The notes below the pieces were generated by a model that searched no databases, was not told where the DNA came from, and was given only the letters and a program-made list of their open reading frames with translations. Positions 1 through 12,652 of a DNA stretch of 64,000 bases are shown one piece after another (the stretch's first letter is position 1; each line of letters begins with the position of its first letter). Location: NCBI GenBank assembly GCA_024734555.1, contig JANPWX010000073.1:2804743-2868742 (forward strand), given 5' to 3'. The translations under genes and the position numbers were made by a program. Origin of the DNA: Trochalopteron elliotii. Its lineage: Eukaryota; Chordata; Aves; Passeriformes; Leiothrichidae.

Positions 1-367
1 ATGTCTGCATTCACAAAACATGACTATCACACATACCCTGATTCATTAGAAGTGTTATCCGGCAAACAAGAAGCCTAATCATATTTTAGTGGGAACATTC
101 TTATGATAAACTCTGCTTTAGTGAAACTCTGTGTATAGTGCAATTTCTTCTGGCCGTGTATATTACACAGTGAAGAAAAGCTACCCCGCTGCGTATCAGA
201 AGGCTGTAATTTCATTTAGGGGTTCTATTGACATCATAAACTGCAAGAGCAGAGCTCAAGTGGCTATTTAAGTCATAGGAACTTCAGAGTGAAATTACTG
301 CCTGGCAGCAACTGGCCCTCCCCACCCAGGCCCCCATGTACGCACTTCATGTTTTCATCCCTCTGCC

Positions 368-376
368 TATAAATAA
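368..376 (+). promoter_or_regulatory. TATA-box-like element upstream of a CpG island
   Basis: TATAAATAA lies about 110 bp upstream of a dense CpG cluster, so a core promoter is conceivable. A transcription start about 25-30 bp downstream (near 400) would fit normal TATA spacing. No transcript, start codon context or coding exon supports it, and TATA-like strings are common in AT-rich DNA. Treat as a candidate only. Confidence 0.2.
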
Positions 377-479
377 TAAATCCCTTCAGTGGCTTCGGAA
401 GAGAGCATTTCCAAAGCACTGGCGTTATCTGCCACCCTCTCTGGCAGGCAGGGGAAGGAGAGGGAGCCGCAAGCCAAGG

Positions 480-880
480 TGGGAGATGCCCGGGGACAGC
501 CGGTGCTCGATTCCCGGAGTAAGCCGGTGCTTAGTGCCCGGGGATAGCCGGTGCTCGATTCCCGGGGACAGCCGGTGCCCGATGCCCGGGAGTAGCCGGC
601 CTCCGGTCCCGCTCCGGAGGCGGCCGTGAGCGGCCAGAGGTGAACAGAGCCGTGCCTGCGGGTGAGGCTGTTCGTTGCCATCACAGCTGACATAGCTGAC
701 CTTTCCCTCTCCTAAGCTGTAGATATGCACCCTGGCGCGTGTGAGGATAAATGCTCGGTGCCACCTGCGATCCACAAGGCTACAGCAAGCACATCTCCTG
801 TTTATTCCCCGCCTCGCTGGGATTGCTGCCTGCGGCCCCGGGGAGGAGAGGAGATGGGTGAGGAGAGAGGGCTCGGCACT
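480..880. promoter_or_regulatory. Small CpG island
   Basis: CpG dinucleotides are very dense here: more than 20 in roughly 480-640, then scattered to about 880. Almost everything around it is CpG-poor and AT-rich. The left half is a 24-bp minisatellite and the right half is unique sequence. Vertebrate CpG islands often mark promoters, so this is the best promoter candidate in the window. It could equally be only a GC-rich minisatellite with flanks. No gene was recognised downstream on either strand. Confidence 0.5.
489..608. repeat. 24-bp minisatellite, five copies
   Basis: Five consecutive 24-bp units begin at 489, 513, 537, 561 and 585. Each starts with CCCGG and carries the core AGCCGG. 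Units 1-4 share AGCCGGTGC; unit 5 diverges after AGCCGG. Bases 481-488 look like the end of a further unit. Because 24 is a multiple of three and the unit lacks stops, frames on both strands stay open. This gives spurious peptides with an eight-residue repeat (PGDSRCSI-like on the plus strand). I read this as a CpG-rich minisatellite, not a coding repeat. Confidence 0.85.
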
Positions 881-944
881 GCCCCAAGTCTGTGCCTGGG
901 AGAGCAAGGCTGACCTTCCCCGTGGTTGGACTTGCTGCACTTGA

Positions 945-2744
945 GTGGAAAAAACATATTTTAAAATCCCCCTTTTTTATTTTAGTATTTAAATAATGGG
1001 CAGGCAGCAGTCACATTGACAGAAATCCATACATTTCATCCCTATGGACTTATTTCAAGTAAAGAGTGAAGCCGGGGAACATTTGCTTTGTACCAGGAAA
1101 GCAAGGTTAATCATTCATTAGAGCTTGTTAAGAAACCTCAAATTTAAGCCAGGCACTGGAAAAAACTTTCAGTAAGACAATGGATAAGTTTTGTGTGCCA
1201 TAGATACCCAGCCATAGGCATTTTAGTTTGTCTGTCTGAAAACCAGTGCATCTCAAGTTCATGTAAATGTTTAATTTCCCTTATCCTCATCTTTTTTTCC
1301 AGACAGTAGGAAAGAACTATGTTTTGTATTCAGTGTTTTCAAGACCTTGAGGTACCAGATAGGTGTTAAATTACCAGTGGGAACAGAATTAATATTTATG
1401 TATTTTTTCTGCACTGGTTTGTCCCTTGTTACATTTCATGTAACAGAATGATGGTTTACAATGTTAAATTATAAAAAAGTGTTCCATTATAATATTAGTA
1501 TTTCCATTCTTTATAAAGGAAACTTTATTTTGCTAGCTTGAACCTAGCTTTTTCTCTGGAAATGCAATTAAATCATTGCCTCTACTTATTAAATGTCACA
1601 ATCTTGTGATTCCTGAGACCGTGGTAGAGCTTAAGGGAAACAGGAGTTTTGAAATGAAGTAAACAAGGTTTATGTAGTTATCAGACATGGCAGTCTGCAG
1701 TAGCAGGGCAGACTTTCTGCTCTGGATGTAAGCTGTTCACACTTGCGTTTTGTCTGACTTGGAGCACTAGTGAGTCTGGATAGGTGAGTCTGGATAGGCA
1801 GTTATCCTGGAGAATATGCTTTCAGTGTTCCCCATGAGTCTGCAAGAGTAGCTTACATATACACACACATTGCAAACAAAAGTGAATTTTGAACTCCGCA
1901 TTGCTGGTTCTGGGGGTAGGGATGCAGGTATCAGTAGCATCTGTGCTAGTTCTGCTGCTGTCCTGAGAAGCTCTAGCCAGGTCCTTTCCTTTTCCATTCC
2001 TCTTCCCCTTCCCTTTGCTTTAGGGACTTCTGAAACTTGTTATGACTGGAGTTACTATTCTGATTCTGTGCATGCTCCAGTAAGAAAAAAAAATGAAGTC
2101 CACAAACTGTGGATAACAGCAGATCCCACAGTACAGTGAAATCAAAATAGGATGTTGAATGCCAAGACACAAAGTTCTCATGGTCCTTATCTCTGTATGA
2201 AATAACTGGAAGTGGTTACAATTTCCTTCATTTAGTATAACTGAATGTATTGAGGGCTGAGTATCTTCAGTGAGATATGAACTGCCTGATGGCATGCATC
2301 CTAATTTCAGGACGTGATGTCCTGGCATGAAGATAGCCTATTGTCCCACTGAGTCTTGAGTGCCTGAAATCTAAAGCTATGTTACTGTGTTGGTGTCTGT
2401 CCAACAGAGATGTGTGTTCTACTTGTACCATGTGGAAAAATGAATAAAATATCTAAAGTTAAAAAACAATTCATAAACACCATATGCACATACATACTGC
2501 ATGCACAACTTCTCTTTGAAAATATTACAATGGGACACCCTTCCAGATTCTGGTTGTAAAAGACTGTAACAAATTCTTCTACAGGTTTTTAGTCAAAAAA
2601 ATACTGCAACAGTCTGTTTTCTTTCAAATCAGCAAAAGTATAGTAGAATAGAAACCGTTCTTTAAAATGAAATATCGATCTGTCTAACGTACAGTTCTTC
2701 TAAAGCTGCCACCCTCTTAACTTGTAGGTGCCAAAAACTAATTC
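945..2744. other. Non-genic AT-rich stretch
   Basis: No gene or known repeat was recognised apart from a short tandem duplication at 1770. A long pyrimidine tract at about 1982-2020 ending in TTTAG resembles a 3' splice site, but no exon could be defined after it. Confidence 0.5.
1770..1797. repeat. 14-bp perfect tandem duplication
   Basis: GTGAGTCTGGATAG occurs twice head to tail (1770-1783 and 1784-1797) without mismatch. A perfect duplicate in otherwise unique sequence suggests a recent slippage event. Confidence 0.9.
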
Positions 2745-2830
2745 ACACTTGGGGATACTGAGGCAGAAATTGGTGAGGTGACTAATCTAACACCATGTCC
2801 TCATGGAGCCCATCTGGCTCTGAGTTGCTG
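2745..2830 (-). mobile_element. MIR-like ancient SINE remnant
   Basis: The stretch contains GATACTGAGGCAG, then GGTGAGGTGACTAATC, then a TCTGGCTCTGAGTT tail. In order, this resembles the reverse complement of the MIR SINE 3' half (the familiar 'aaactgaggcacagagaggttaagtgacttgccc' pattern). The copy is heavily diverged and short. An L2-type relic is an alternative reading. Confidence 0.4.
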
Positions 2831-5365
2831 CCATAGCTGCTTTGATTAACTCTCCAGAAGGCTGCTGTAGCCTGTGTGTGATGTATGAGTGCAGGGCTCT
2901 GCAGGTCCCCAGTAATGTTGTGGGTTGCAGCTCACTGTTGGGACCCAGAGTCTCTCAGAGCAATGATTCCTGGCCCCAGGGCAGAGCAGGGGCTGGGCTC
3001 AGCTCTGAAGCACCAAACTCACTGTTGCACATATCTTCTGGGGAAGGCATAATCGTTTCTGCTGAATGTCTGGCTCAACAAAACAAAAACCCAAACAAAG
3101 AACCACAGAGAGGCTTGAGTGCTCTTCGGGTCCTATCTCCTGTTTGCCACAGAGCAAGACCATCATTTGTTTTGCTGGCATGCTGCTGCAGTGTCTTTGT
3201 AAAACTGGAGAGAAGCTGTGGCACTGGGTTACAAATGAGATAGATGACATTGCTGCAGCAGGGAAAGAGCAGAAAATATCTGACATGCTTTTTCTTCCCA
3301 ACCCTAAGATCTGCACCTGGGTTTAATATTAGAGAGGATCACTGAGGAAAATGGTGGTTGGCAAATTTTACTTTTTAATGACTTAAAATGACCTGTGATG
3401 TATCAGGCTCAGCAGTGTCACTCTGTAGCATGACTTCAGCCTGAGATTTCCTGCTTCCACTAGAATGAGGGGTGCTAATGGTACCACTTCATCCCTATTG
3501 CTGCTTTCAGTGTGTGGTACCCTGCCATGCAGCTAGACCTGTTTTTACTTTAAATATATTACTTGTATGTCTGATATTATGTCTGTAGGACTTGCTGCTC
3601 CATAAAATGACTTTGCTCTGTAGAGCAAAGACACAAGTACAAGGGCAAGCTGAGTCACTGGCTGTATTTGGATGTTTTCACATACTTTTGTGGGGAAAAG
3701 ATGTATACCTGACAGGAGGAAGGCTAATTCTTCTCTGTCAGTCAGTGCAAGGCAGAAGGTTTAGTGAGAAGAGATCAGATGGGCTTGAATGAATTTTGTA
3801 ATTCTGAACATATCTAGGAAATAGAACTGAATGATGTATAGAGAACTTCTCTGTCAGTGTGGAAAATTAGAGATTTGAACAAGATGAGTTTAATACTGAA
3901 ATGAAATGAGAAGAAGTTTATGATTAATAGGGTCTGGCAGAGACAGCATACTTATATATAATTTTGGAGACTTAGGAAATGATCCTTGGGTAGATGTGGG
4001 TGTGAGGGCTTAAGAGGAAAGGGGAGGAGTGGGCCCACAGGGAACAAGTTGTTTCACCTCTTTTCAGTGAAAGACCCAAAAGTTTACCATAGCAGGCACA
4101 AAATGGAAGAGGTAAACCTTCCATTTCAGAAATTCTGAGCATCTTCTAAAATACTTTAAAGGTTGAATAGATAAATTAGGAATTAAGTATGTGTCAAGCT
4201 GAAACAGGATTTTGGTTCATCTTATCTTTATTCCTGCTTCTGAAGCAACTAGCATCAGTTGTTTCAGGGCAAAACATTTTCCTTCTGGATACTTTCCTTC
4301 CAACTGGGCAGTACTGAATGCTGGACATGGAGGTTAGATTTTCTTACCCCTGTGACAATAAACCTTTGTCCTGAAAATTCACTTTGTTGCAGTCATTCAT
4401 AAATGGCAAGATATGCAGATAGATGAAATTTGTCTTGTCTCACATGGCTACAGATACAGCTTATAATCATTAACATTACTCATTGGCCTGTGAGGAAAAC
4501 ATAAAGAAAATTATTTTGTGGCAACTAACAGAAAAGGGTAAGATTCACAGCTCACTCATTTTCATTCTAGGCAAATAATTAGCTGTTTTATTATATTCTA
4601 AGGGACTTTAGAAATTTGGGTTGTATTCTTCCCCCAGGACATGGTGAGGTTCTATATATTTTACCTTGTACATTCCTATTTTGAAATTTTCCTTCAGAGT
4701 GAGAATTATTTCTCCTGTGTACACCTTTATATTTTTTCCCTGTGTAAGAGAAAAGCCATGTTCCCATACTTATGTTTTCTGACTTACAATTATCCATGTA
4801 AAGTCAGCAAACATGGAATAATTACTTCTAATGCAGACTTTGCAATAAGCAAGTTTTATTAGAAATGGGGAAAGTGCAACTCTGGTCTTTGCCTGTCTTT
4901 CTCCAGAGTCTCATCCTAGTGCACTTTCCTTTAGGTGGCACTCCCACATTAACTTGTGTATGACCCAAACAGCTGTTTGTGATCTATCATCTGTCTCCTG
5001 AAATATGATGGAGAGACTTAGAAATTATATTAATTGTGGTGTCCACATCCTCTCTTCATTAAAAGTTGAAAATTGCTGTTCAAATATTTCATAATCAAAA
5101 ATTAATCCCAGTCTACCTGTTCCAAATCATATATTACACCCTCTGGGAATGAATCCCAAATCCCCATTACAATTTGGATGCTCTGTCCTCTGGGTATTGA
5201 TTACAAATTCTGGTTATTGTTCACATACTTTGTCATAAGGGGAATTAATCTCAAGTTCCCATCTACTGTTCTGGGACTGAAAGCTATCTATAATTAAGAT
5301 TTTTCTATTAAATGGATATTGACAATGAGCTTTTTTGTCTACATTTTTGGGGTTATCTTCTGGCA
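2831..5365. other. Non-genic AT-rich stretch
   Basis: Only short chance frames are present. No gene, RNA or recognisable transposon was seen. Confidence 0.5.
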
Positions 5366-5480
5366 AGGAAACTCCGTCTTAGCTCGCGGAGAGATTCTTC
5401 ATGCTGAATATTCTGACCACCGATTTTCATGCCACTGGGGTGCAGACGTTTTGCAGGAGCCAGTGGCATAACTGGACTGT
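5366..5480. other. Isolated GC/CpG-rich spot with nested hairpins, possible LTR fragment
   Basis: In an AT-rich neighbourhood this segment has several CpGs, a short stem (CTCCG at 5372-5376 pairing with CGGAG at 5387-5391) and a longer perfect hairpin at 5429-5469. The abrupt composition change suggests inserted sequence such as an endogenous retroviral LTR piece, but I could not identify LTR ends (TG...CA), a primer-binding site or a target duplication. Unassigned. Confidence 0.25.
5429..5469. repeat. Perfect 10-bp inverted repeat (hairpin)
   Basis: ATGCCACTGG (5429-5438) is perfectly complemented by CCAGTGGCAT (5460-5469) across a 21-nt spacer. The spacer itself contains two self-complementary TGCA blocks that could extend the stem after a small internal loop. 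No pre-miRNA-length stem is formed. Confidence 0.8.
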
Positions 5481-5605
5481 TCTCTAATGTTGATGTTGGG
5501 TAAGGAGATGCAAACATTTTCACAAGGGCTCAGCAAAGTGGAGCAAATAAACAGATGAATAAAAACAGAAGAGTTGCGTCAGAAATGTAGAGGAAGATGC
5601 GAGCG

Positions 5606-5633
5606 TGCAATTGTGAAGTGCTCTACAATTGCA
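5606..5633. repeat. Perfect 9-bp inverted repeat, 10-nt loop
   Basis: TGCAATTGT (5606-5614) pairs with ACAATTGCA (5625-5633) around a 10-nt loop. It lies 137 bp after the hairpin at 5429-5469. Confidence 0.8.
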
Positions 5634-5640
5634 AACCTTA

Positions 5641-7627
5641 CGAAATCATAACAATCTTAGATATGTAGAAGGGAGGAATAATTTGTTCTCCTTTTCAGCA
5701 GTGGATAGAATAAAAATGAAAATACTGTGGTGAAAGGTAACAGTATAAAAATACCAGAGAGACAATGTATTTTTGATAGGTGAATCTGTGTTCCATCTGA
5801 TTAGTTTCAGCAACTTTGACTACAAAACTAACTGCTGTTATTTTCACATAGATTCACTTATTTTCCATAGAATGATGCAAAGCACAGAAAAAGAAAAAAA
5901 AGTCTTCAGTTCTATAGCTGTGTCTATCCCTGTTTCTTCACGAGCAGAAAATTGGATCAGAACAGCCCTGGTTTTCAGGGAATCTCGACTCTGGACCTAG
6001 GTTTTGGTGTTTCAGACCCACCACTGCTGCTAATAGACATGGTGTTTCCAGTGGCAACAGTTGTCTCATGCATTCTTTCACACTTTAGAAAAGATCCCCA
6101 TTTCCTTTTTTCCCCTCTCTTCTTTAGCAGTGGGCAGCCCTGCAACCTTTTGATCATACCGACTTTGTTCGTTACACGACTGAACTCTGCTATGCCAAAC
6201 ATCCTTTCAGAAAGTTTGACATTTGTGCCATTTGAAAAAAGGGAGGGAGAGAGGAGGAGAGAGGGGGAAGAATGAATCCTGGCGGCTTCCTCCTGCCCTT
6301 TTGATTAAGAGTGCAGTAAGTCAGCAGAAGAGGTGGGACTCTTAACAAGGAGGGGGGCTGTAAGCTGGTTGTGATCTGTGATGTATGCACAGGCATGCAC
6401 ACGGAGGAAAGGAAAGAAAAGGCAGGAGACAGACAATCAGAAATTACTACCAGAAATTAACAAATTGATGGAAAGTTTATGGTGACAATCAAAGAGACAA
6501 GATGAGACCACGGAAGATGGCCTGTGGTACAATCCTAAACCTGGTGAGGGAGGTTGAACTTAAGAGCTTCCAAGAGCCCCTTAAAACCTAATAATTTTAA
6601 TTCTGTAGCACCTTTGTTCCTATTCATTACTTTGCAACTGCTGTTTCATGTGCATATTGTATTCTACTTTTTCCTGTTCCATGATAAATTTTGTGCAATC
6701 ATTAATGCTTCCAGTTCTTCTAAATTTTTGCCCACCTCTTCTATCCCGGTGTTTAAGATGGTGCAGAGTTTATGGAGCTGGAACAGCTGTTCATATGTTG
6801 GCATGCAAAGGGAAAAGGGACAAGACTTATGTATTCTAATGTTTGCAAAAGAAGGCAGAGCTCTAAAGACAGCCTCTTTAAAAGTCCTGAAGAAAGAGTA
6901 CTGAATGTTTTAAACTAAGTTTGCAATGATGTATAAAATAGTTCTCTGTGTGAAAATCTATATTGATTTTCTTTTGCTTTGTTTGTATAGAAATTGTTCT
7001 CAGAATAGATAGGCTTTGACATTTTGCCTTCTCCTGTGCTTAATAAGTCATTTGTGTCATCCCCTCTTACACACACGTCCTCCATCTTTTCCCTGGCTAC
7101 TTGCTGCTTCATCCAGATAATTTGTAGAGCTGCAGGTAATGGGTAATAGTGTTGGAGACCTTGCTGCAACTCTGGTGGTCATGGGATTTGTGGTGGGAGG
7201 GAGGACATGCTTTGGGTGGTGACAAGAATGGATAACACAAATGGCTGTCATAGTCCCTGATACAGTTAATTGCCAGATGTGCCAACCATCAGAAGCGTAT
7301 TGGCTTTGGGAAACCAAAGACTCCTCTGTGGTGAGTAGCTGGAGGTTACCATCAGAGTCCTTGCAGTTGTTTCCACTTGGCTTCACACACAGAAAGGCAG
7401 CTTTGTTTTTTGATTTTTTTTTTTTTTCCTTTGGCAAATGTTGCCATAAATAATCTGACTGGTAAGATGATGTGAAAACAAGCACCTCTTGAACCCTCCA
7501 CATGTTAGTCCCTGTTCTTATGATAAGATTTTACAGATCCTGTGGTGAGCAAAAGCCTTGTGTGGCCAGAGAAAACTTATAAGAACAGTTTTCAGTGAAG
7601 AATATTGACTTTTCTGCAGCAATAATC
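5641..7627. other. Non-genic stretch with simple tracts
   Basis: It contains a homopurine run (6234-6272) and a T-rich tract near 7409-7428. No gene was recognised. Confidence 0.5.
6234..6272. repeat. 39-nt homopurine tract
   Basis: This is an uninterrupted run of A and G only, with several GGGAGG and GAGAGG blocks. Such tracts can form triplex (H-DNA) and are prone to slippage. No mirror symmetry was verified. Confidence 0.8.
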
Positions 7628-8072
7628 CTAGAATCATAGAATGATTTGATCACCTAATTCCAACACTTCTGCCATGGGCACGGACGCCTTCTGCTGGACC
7701 ACGTTGCTCAAAGCCCCATCCAGCCTGGTTTTAAACACTTGCAGCAATGGACTATCCACAATATCTCTGGGCAACCTGTGCCACTGCCTTACCAGCCTCA
7801 TCATAGAGAATTCTTCCTCATATCCAATTTAAATCTACGTTCTCTCAGTTTAAGGCCATTACCCTTTGCCCTGTTACTTTATGCCCTCGTTTAAAGTCCC
7901 TGACCTTTTTGGTCAGCCCCATTTAGGTACCAGAAGGCTGCTCTGAGGTCTCCACAAAGCTTTCTCTTCGGGCTTTTCTGGCCCAGCTCTGTCATTCTGC
8001 CTTCACAGAAGTGCTCCAGCCCTCTGACCATCTTCATGGCCCTCCTCTAGACTTGTGCCAACAGCATGGAAA
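7628..8072 (-). mobile_element. CR1 LINE 3' end, truncated
   Basis: In reverse orientation the element begins with the CR1 terminal repeat (AGAATCATAGAATGAT). It continues with hallmark avian CR1 phrases: a 'ctgccatgggcacggac' block, 'ttgctcaaagccccatccagcctgg', 'tctgggcaacctgtgccactg', 'agaattcttcctca', and finally 'tgctccagccctctgaccatcttcatggccctcctctag'. About 25 bp normally found just inside the 3' terminus are missing, so there is an internal deletion. The 5' side (right end) fades out near 8072, the usual 5' truncation of CR1. No reverse transcriptase reading frame remains. Confidence 0.93.
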
Positions 8073-11000
8073 ACCACAGAGTCTTGATGCTTGGCTTTTC
8101 TTAGAGCACTCCCTTTGCTTGTCAGGGTGCTGTCAGCTTCCCCAGATTTTCCTGCATCAGGCCTGGCTGCTGTGGTGGCACCAGCTTCCATTTCCTAGTC
8201 ACTGGTGTCAGACAGCTGTGCTGCTGAGGGGGAAGGAAGCAGCAAGTGAGGAGCTGGGTGTGTTGGTGCTCACCCCACTTGCTGTCACTGCATTGGAGAC
8301 AAATCCTACAGGACAGCCCAGGGGCAGTGGGGGCAGTAGAGCCTGGCAGGAATCCTTAACTGTGGGAAAGAGGGAGAAAATGGCTCATGGAGCCCCACCC
8401 ACAAGTGGCTTTGTGCAGAGGGACTCACTGAAGCTGTATTTTTAACATGGTTGGGTATAAATGACCCATTTTTACCTCTGCATACATCATCTGCATCATC
8501 CCTTCACTTCCTTCCTCTTTAAGTGATGTGTTATGCATAGATTTGTCATTTACACTCCAACTGCGTTTTGCATTATTACATTTTAATGATATTTGAAGTT
8601 CTTGCATACATATTTGAGTTCCTGATATAAATGAAATAAAAAGAAATAATCAGCATACTTGGTTTATCTGATGGCATAAAAGTGTTCTATCGTAACTTTG
8701 GCAATTTCTTGAGTAGGATCAAGCACAAGATCAAATACTAAGAGAGGATCCAAGTACATCTGTCTATCTCAATGTCTCTAAAGTTAAGGTTGTTCAAAGT
8801 CTACAGCTGAATTTTGCAGTTTGGCACCATGTAAACCTCAGATAAAAAATATTTAACCACCTCTCTCCCTTAAGCTTTGAAACTCGTTGTTTAGGTTAAA
8901 ATGAAGCAGAGGTTTGAGTGGTCCTTGACTCTCACTGTTTTTTTGTAAATGAACATCTCACATATTGGCTTTGTTTGAGGATGCTCTGCATGATCCAGAG
9001 GGTCTAACCTCCTCCATCCTGTATCTCATGTCGACTTACAATCTGTTATAATCTATTAGGAATCTTGAGGCTTGAGGGCAGAATTTTGTGTAGGGATAAA
9101 AGATGCTTTCATGTTGGTGCTGTGGGATATATTTTTTTTTTTTTAATTCTTTCTCTCATTCTCCATTTCATGAAAATTCATTAATCTGTGACATTTAAAG
9201 ACTCTGTCTGAGAGGTGTCTGGAGCAGCGGCCGGCTGCATACATCAATAGTTTCTCAGAGTCTGGCACTCTGTCAATATTTGGGGGCCTCAGTAACAGCA
9301 CTTAAATGCACTGCCTGCCAGCCATCACGCTCTTAGCATGTCTGTGAGAGTCTGAATGAGGGGATATTAGCACGACGAGTCCTTTCACAACTGGCAACAC
9401 TTTAGAGACAAACTGCTTGGTAGGTATCTCTCCTCTTCCCTCCCCTCCTGTTTTCTGGCATGTCTGCTTTGTTTATCTGATGTGATTTATGTATTTACAC
9501 ACAAATATGCATCCTGTGAGGAGGCATCATAAATCCTGAGGCTAGAGGTGGCATTATGGCATTATCTATATAACAATGGAAATGGGCTGAAGCTGGATTT
9601 GGACCCAGAACCAGATTAAGGTTGGGTTGACTTCTGGGCCAGTTGAGTGAGGAACAGAGTTTTGTTTGGATTTCATGGTGCCAAAATCTTTTGAGTTCAG
9701 TTCCAAATAATGAGGATCTTGGACTAAAATATTACAGGAAGTGCTACTGTGGCAGTATTTCAACCAGCTCCAAACCAGAAGTGGAAAACAAGCCATTTCA
9801 AGACTTGGGTTCTATTCAAATCAAAACTGTTACAGCAGGTTCAGAATCCAGACCTTCTGTTCCTTTTTTAATCCTATCCCACTGCATAAATTGGATTCAC
9901 AGCTGAATATTACTCTGGATTATCCATGAAACCTCCCTTTTCAGAGTTAAGAAAACCAGGGAAGCCAAATGCAACATTTTATTCCTTTCTCTGGTGGAAT
10001 GGGAAGTATAGTAAAATAAATTTGAATTCACAGATGTTTATTGATGTCCTTCTTCTCCCTTTTGTTTGGTTGGAGCATTATGGTTAGAGAGCAAACACTG
10101 TATTTTATGATACAGCCATGTTTATTTTCTCTTTACCCATTGTAAAGAGAGTGCTTCACCTCTTGCTTATTATGTTGCTGGATATGGCTCTGAAACCAGG
10201 TTGTCTAGAGAAGTGAAAGGCCACAGTGTCTGGAAGTTTGCATTGGCTTTTTAGAGCTGAATTGTGGAAAGAAATCAGGCCATGAAACTGTCTGAATCTT
10301 TCAGTTTCTAAGTCTCCTTAGCATACTATTTGTTTTGACCTATTTTATGTCATATATACCAAGAGGAGATAAAGGGATGGAGGCAAAGTAAGTCCCCCTA
10401 TATGAACATTTTCCTGACTGCATTTTGGGACCAAATTCTTAGACAAATATATCTGAATCAGAAGCTCTCTGAAACCACTTCCTTATCATTCCTACTTTGC
10501 AAGTCCAGTAACAACAGCCAGTGCTCCTTAGCTGTGACCTCCAGCACATCATTCATTGCTAAGTTGAGTTGACAATTTCTTCATCCTTTTCCAATAATGT
10601 TCAAAAGCCTTTTTTTTCAAACAAACTTCCCCTGGTAGCACCTGCAAAAAATTGGCACGATAACAAAATAGACAAAATTATTGTGTTAGAGCTACCTTGC
10701 AAGAGTAAGTTGGCAACAAAAACACTAACTACCATTTTTGAATAATTTCTTTGCTTGTTTTAGCACTCTCTCATCTGCTGCCTTTATCTTGATTTTTCCC
10801 TTACTCCAGCTACAGCTGCATCTGATCTCCATTTTCCTATTTGTGTCCCAGTGCACCTGCAGTTATAGAGTATTTTGTCACCTGTTGGAAAAAAAGGAAA
10901 ACCCTGTGAGAGTTTACAAATGTCTCTGCAGCAGCAGTGAGTAACAAGGGATTTGTTTATCCCTGCTTCAGGCCGAGCAGCAGTGAGGAAACAAACGGGC

Positions 11001-12652
11001 TCAAGGCTCCCGTGAATGCTGGAGATGCATCTGGCTAGATGGCAGCAATGGCCAATAAGTACAGTCAATAGGGAGAGTGATTTGTTTTTAGCAATGATAA
11101 TTGCTCCTTCAGCAAGGTGTGGGGGGCACGTATATGCTGAGGGGAAAGGCCACCTGCAGCGCTGCCCTTGGACAGAGCAGGAACGTCTTGGCCTCACTGG
11201 CTCGAGCTATTCCCTCTCTCAGGAGCTGTGCCTGAGGTGCAGCCTCGAGGCTGGGGAATGGAAGTGGGATCTCCTACAGCTGCCCCAGGGATGGAGAAAA
11301 CTAGCATGAGGTTAAAGCTGCCATGGGACTCCAGGACACTGGGGGCACCCATGATCAGGCCCTGATGGTAGGAATTATGGTGCCATGTGCTCCCCACTTC
11401 CTTCCTTGTCAGTCTGCACTTGGCTCTGCCTTTCACAGTCTCAGCAAAGGAGCACACGAGCTTAGCAAGTAACCCACGCGCCTTTTGTACCCAGGGAGAA
11501 CATCTCAAGGCATAATGGGGCACATTTGAATTCCGTCCCCAGTGTTTTAAAAACGTGACTGACTTTATTGTCAGTGACAGCCATGTGTGCTCTCAGAATC
11601 CTTCCCACCCCCAGCCCCGAGTGCTCTATGTGGAAGTTGAAGAGTTCATAGTTTTGCAGTCCTTTCTATTCCGGGGTGTTTATTTTCCAACAAGCTCCAG
11701 TTGTCTTTCAGCTAGGTAAGCTGGCCTTGTGAGATGTGTGGGGTCCTCAAAGGAGAGACAGGCACACACCTCTTCCCTGCAGTCCCACAGGCTGTTTCCA
11801 CCTCCCTGCAGATACTGAACTTGCATTTCCCATTTCTGCTGGTGACAACTGTGTGCCTAAAGCCCTGCACAGGGAATTTGAAGGTTGCCTGTGAGGCTTT
11901 CCACTTTTTCCAGCTCTTTCAATCCAGCTAGTCTTCCTTCCCTGGAGGGAGGAGAGGATTTGTCCCCAAATAATGGGGGTACAAAAGTGCTGAGGGGATC
12001 TTGGATTTCAGGCTTCATTCATTACATGTCCCTGTTGGTTCCTGGTAGCTGTAAACGAGATGCTTTCTTTGAGTGCTGAAATTGATGAAGCAGGAAAAAT
12101 CCAGGCTTGCTGTCCGTTCATATTTTACATCTATTAATAAGTAATTAATTAAAAAAGAAGCTGATGTTCCCATGATGGGCTGCTAAATATATGCGAGTGA
12201 AACTACTGGCATTAAAAAGAGATTTGACTGCAGTTGAGGAGTTATTTATATTTTAGTAAATCATATAGGCCCCAGCTGAGATGAGCAGTGTGTTGTTTTA
12301 GGCGCTGTACAGACCAGCTGTAGGAGGTGCATGTAACCCCAACAAGCTCAGAGAATGCAGAAACAATATGTGGACAGAGAGACAACCATAAAGAAATTAA
12401 ATAATAACTCACCTTGGGTGCAGAGCCAGGGGCTGAATCAAGAGAGGAATGGAGATCCCCTGCTTCCCTGTTCTTCCATTAAGTCAAGAGCTGGTTGACT
12501 CACAATTCAACCCTTAGATTTAAATCCTGGTAAAACTGTTGAATTAAATTTTTTATTTGCTGAAAGCTGCTCACCTCAGATATGGATTAGTCAAAATTAT
12601 GCAAAAACCCCAATAACCCAAGGCTAAAAGTAAAAGTTTTGGAAAGCCAGAA
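8073..12652. other. Non-genic stretch
   Basis: It contains a candidate conserved block (9180-9440), a T tract near 9131 and a modestly GC-richer patch around 10960-11520. Open frames here are short, overlap on both strands and show no domain. Confidence 0.5.
9180..9440. promoter_or_regulatory. Candidate conserved non-coding element
   Basis: This complex, repeat-free block has balanced composition, including GGCCGGC and a few CpGs, and sits between AT-rich simple sequence. It lacks long open frames and transposon motifs. The call is a visual impression only; no alignment was possible. Confidence 0.18.

Noticed and set aside
425..940. 171-codon minus-strand frame, the longest in the window
   Set aside because: It runs through the 24-bp minisatellite and GC-rich sequence where stops are rare. 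Plus-strand frames overlap it and no domain is visible.
1982..2022. 3' splice site with downstream exon
   Set aside because: The pyrimidine tract plus TTTAG is good, but no matching donor or recognisable coding sequence follows.
5000..5480. Endogenous retroviral LTR
   Set aside because: Only the sudden CpG-rich spot suggested it. No TG/CA ends, primer-binding site, paired LTR or target duplication was found.
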